From NCBI GenBank assembly GCA_937127165.1, contig CAKZLR010000007.1, positions 1 through 7,653 on the forward strand: a DNA stretch of 7,653 nucleotides. The letters run 5' to 3'. Below are positions 6,860 to 7,653 of the stretch, piece by piece (the first letter of the stretch is position 1; each line of letters opens with the position of its first letter). Position numbers and translations under genes: made by a program. A model generated the notes under the pieces. It did no database searches. It saw only the letters and a list, made by a program, of their open reading frames with translations, and had not been told where the DNA came from. This stretch comes from an uncultured Candidatus Peregrinibacteria bacterium (GTDB taxonomy: Bacteria > Patescibacteriota > JACMRA01).

Positions 6860-6885
6860 TTACCTATATAGCTTACCTATATAGC
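6860..6885. repeat. 13-bp perfect tandem duplication
   Basis: TTACCTATATAGC occurs twice without a gap (6860-6872, 6873-6885). The right-hand copy covers the stop codon and last two codons of the small membrane ORF on the minus strand. Removing one copy would not remove the stop but would change the frame of what follows. It looks like a recent slippage duplication. Confidence 0.75.
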
Positions 6886-7071
6886 AAACCCAAAAGACAT
6901 GAACAAAGCTAAAATTAAAAGTAGAAGAGCTACCAAGCTGGTAATAAAGCTATATGAGTATAACAAGCCGACAATAAATGTGCCCACATAAGCAAGATCA
7001 ACAATAAAAATATGGAAATTGCTATTTTGGTTTAACTCACAAAATAAAATTGTACCCAGAATTAAAACCAC
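6877..7071 (-). CDS. hypothetical small hydrophobic membrane protein
   Basis: Not recognised. The frame encodes 64 residues from a GTG (7069-7071); an in-frame TAA six codons upstream limits any extension and no ATG lies near the start. Almost the whole protein is hydrophobic: a short segment at 1-11, then likely helices at about 20-38 and 42-62, with a polar NQNSN stretch between the first two. There is no signal-peptide cleavage motif and no known domain. First-position G is about a quarter of codons, better than the spacer sequence. It sits 211 bp below the rhodanese gene on the same strand, just after phased T-tracts. It could be a real small membrane protein or the surviving piece of a larger permease-like gene, since a same-frame fragment lies downstream. 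Random AT-rich DNA also tends to encode hydrophobic peptides. Confidence 0.4.
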   Translation of the reverse strand: MVLILGTILFCELNQNSNFHIFIVDLAYVGTFIVGLLYSYSFITSLVALLLLILALFMSFGFAI

Positions 7072-7082
7072 GAAAAAGACTG

Positions 7083-7118
7083 TATTTTAGAATATTTTAG
7101 ATATTTTAAGATATTTTA
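7083..7118. repeat. phased T-tract repeats, probable curved DNA
   Basis: TATTTTA is repeated four times, starting at 7083, 7093, 7102 and 7112, so the T4 tracts are 9-10 bp apart, close to one helical turn. Phased A/T tracts of this kind bend DNA. The block begins 12 bp upstream of the GTG of the small membrane ORF and could act as an upstream promoter element or protein-binding site for it. On the minus strand it also offers several TAAAAT-like -10 sequences. Confidence 0.45.
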
Positions 7119-7192
7119 TTTTTATCTTTGTATTCATTGGTTATTTGTCAGGTAAATTTAGGGACTTTATTTAGTATTCAGTCTTATCTAAA

Positions 7193-7206
7193 TAGATTTA
7201 AATCTA
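7193..7206. repeat. 14-bp perfect palindrome
   Basis: TAGATTTAAATCTA reads the same on both strands. It lies in the 211-bp spacer between the rhodanese gene and the small membrane ORF, flanked on the plus side by ATTTTT. It could be a weak binding site or part of a terminator. In AT-rich DNA it is only mildly unusual. Confidence 0.4.
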
Positions 7207-7282
7207 ATTTTTATTAGGCAAGAGAACAGTATAGCGACTTAAACCTAAGACAATTTTTTAACTCAAATCGATACTCCTCAAA

Positions 7283-7653
7283 CTAGACTTCTATTTCATA
7301 TCCAGAGTCTATCCAAGCTCGGATGCCGCCTTTAAGCTCGTAAACATGAATAAAACCTTTTTGTCTCATTATGCTTAATACCGACTTGCTGCGATTACCA
7401 CTGTTACAGTAGATTCCATATTTTTTATTTTTTTTATCTAACTTATTCAAATCACTCACAAAGCTAGGATCACAACAATTCATCAAAACAGAATTATGTA
7501 TGTGACCTGACACATATTCTTCTGGAGTTCTAACATCCAAAATTACTAAGTCGTGACCTAAATTTTGATTGATAAAATTTTTAAACTCACTGGCACTTAT
7601 AGTTTTTATGTCTTGTTGGATGATATTTCTTGAATTGGTGTTATTGTTATTAA
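7283..7653 (-). CDS. rhodanese-like domain protein, 5' end outside window
   Basis: The frame stays open to the window edge, giving 122 visible residues without any in-frame ATG, so the true start lies beyond 7653. A TTG at 7538-7540 would cut off the first strand and helix of the fold and is unlikely as the start. A single rhodanese domain covers about 15-122: LVILDVRTPEEY (36-47), GHI (49-51), the active-site loop CNSGNRS (C82 to S88) with the catalytic cysteine present, and the final GGIRAWIDSGYEI. Such domains carry a persulfide on the cysteine and serve sulfur transfer or thiol chemistry; donor and acceptor are unknown. The visible N-terminus is asparagine-rich (NNNNTNS), like a linker after a signal peptide, lipobox or other domain that cannot be seen here. 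The domain ends right at the TAG stop. Confidence 0.92.
   Translation of the reverse strand, partial: NNNNTNSRNIIQQDIKTISASEFKNFINQNLGHDLVILDVRTPEEYVSGHIHNSVLMNCCDPSFVSDLNKLDKKNKKYGIYCNSGNRSKSVLSIMRQKGFIHVYELKGGIRAWIDSGYEIEV

Larger units (their letters stand above)
6446..6876. other. gene-free spacer upstream of ilvA
   Basis: A 431-bp AT-rich region between two minus-strand genes. It contains the dyad 44 bp before ilvA, a 13-bp tandem repeat at its right edge, a small TGGTT-GTAA-AACCA hairpin (6629-6642) and short minus-strand coding-like bits, the best at 6721-6813. Another is PAFAYRNRSKINEWFYNQLT, ending near 6620. No T-box features (no GGTGG-type antiterminator sequence) or other riboswitch is seen before ilvA. 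Confidence 0.4.

Overview
The window is a strongly AT-rich bacterial stretch with low coding density. Four protein genes are well supported, plus one tRNA gene and one small membrane ORF. The standard code fits: TGA, TAA and TAG all end genes, TGG encodes Trp, and CGA encodes the invariant Arg of the aminotransferase GWR motif. The intact genes have no clear Shine-Dalgarno sequence. The tRNA encodes its CCA end. The phylum cannot be fixed from this sequence. An AT-rich bacterium with a reduced or decaying genome, for example a Patescibacteria-like or host-associated lineage, is an inference only.

Layout. Positions 1-2155 hold no intact gene. Hand translation finds reading-frame remnants there, mostly on the minus strand; the best is at 1044-1487, broken by three apparent indels and one stop. 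Positions 2156-3190 (-) encode a CPBP-family (Abi/CAAX) intramembrane protease with all three motifs and an unusually long insert between motifs 1 and 2. Positions 3191-3600 are AT-rich and gene-free. On the plus strand follow tRNA-Arg(UCG) at 3601-3678 and a class I aminotransferase of the aspartate aminotransferase type at 3755-4927. A weak hairpin with a T-run follows the aminotransferase. The convergent gene at 5192-6445 (-) is a biosynthetic-type threonine ammonia-lyase with one ACT-like regulatory domain; a 20-bp dyad lies 44 bp upstream of its start. Positions 6446-6876 are gene-free apart from a possible C-terminal remnant. Then come a 64-residue hydrophobic ORF (6877-7071, -) and a rhodanese-domain protein (7283 to the window end, -) that is cut at its 5' end by the window.

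The aminotransferase (2-oxoacid/amino acid exchange) and IlvA (threonine to 2-oxobutyrate plus ammonia) are both PLP enzymes of amino acid metabolism, but they are convergent and so not one operon. The other genes show no shared pathway. No mobile element, CRISPR array, rRNA or riboswitch was recognised, and I found no convincing new system. The points most worth following are the decayed 5' region, the expanded CPBP core and the dyad upstream of ilvA.
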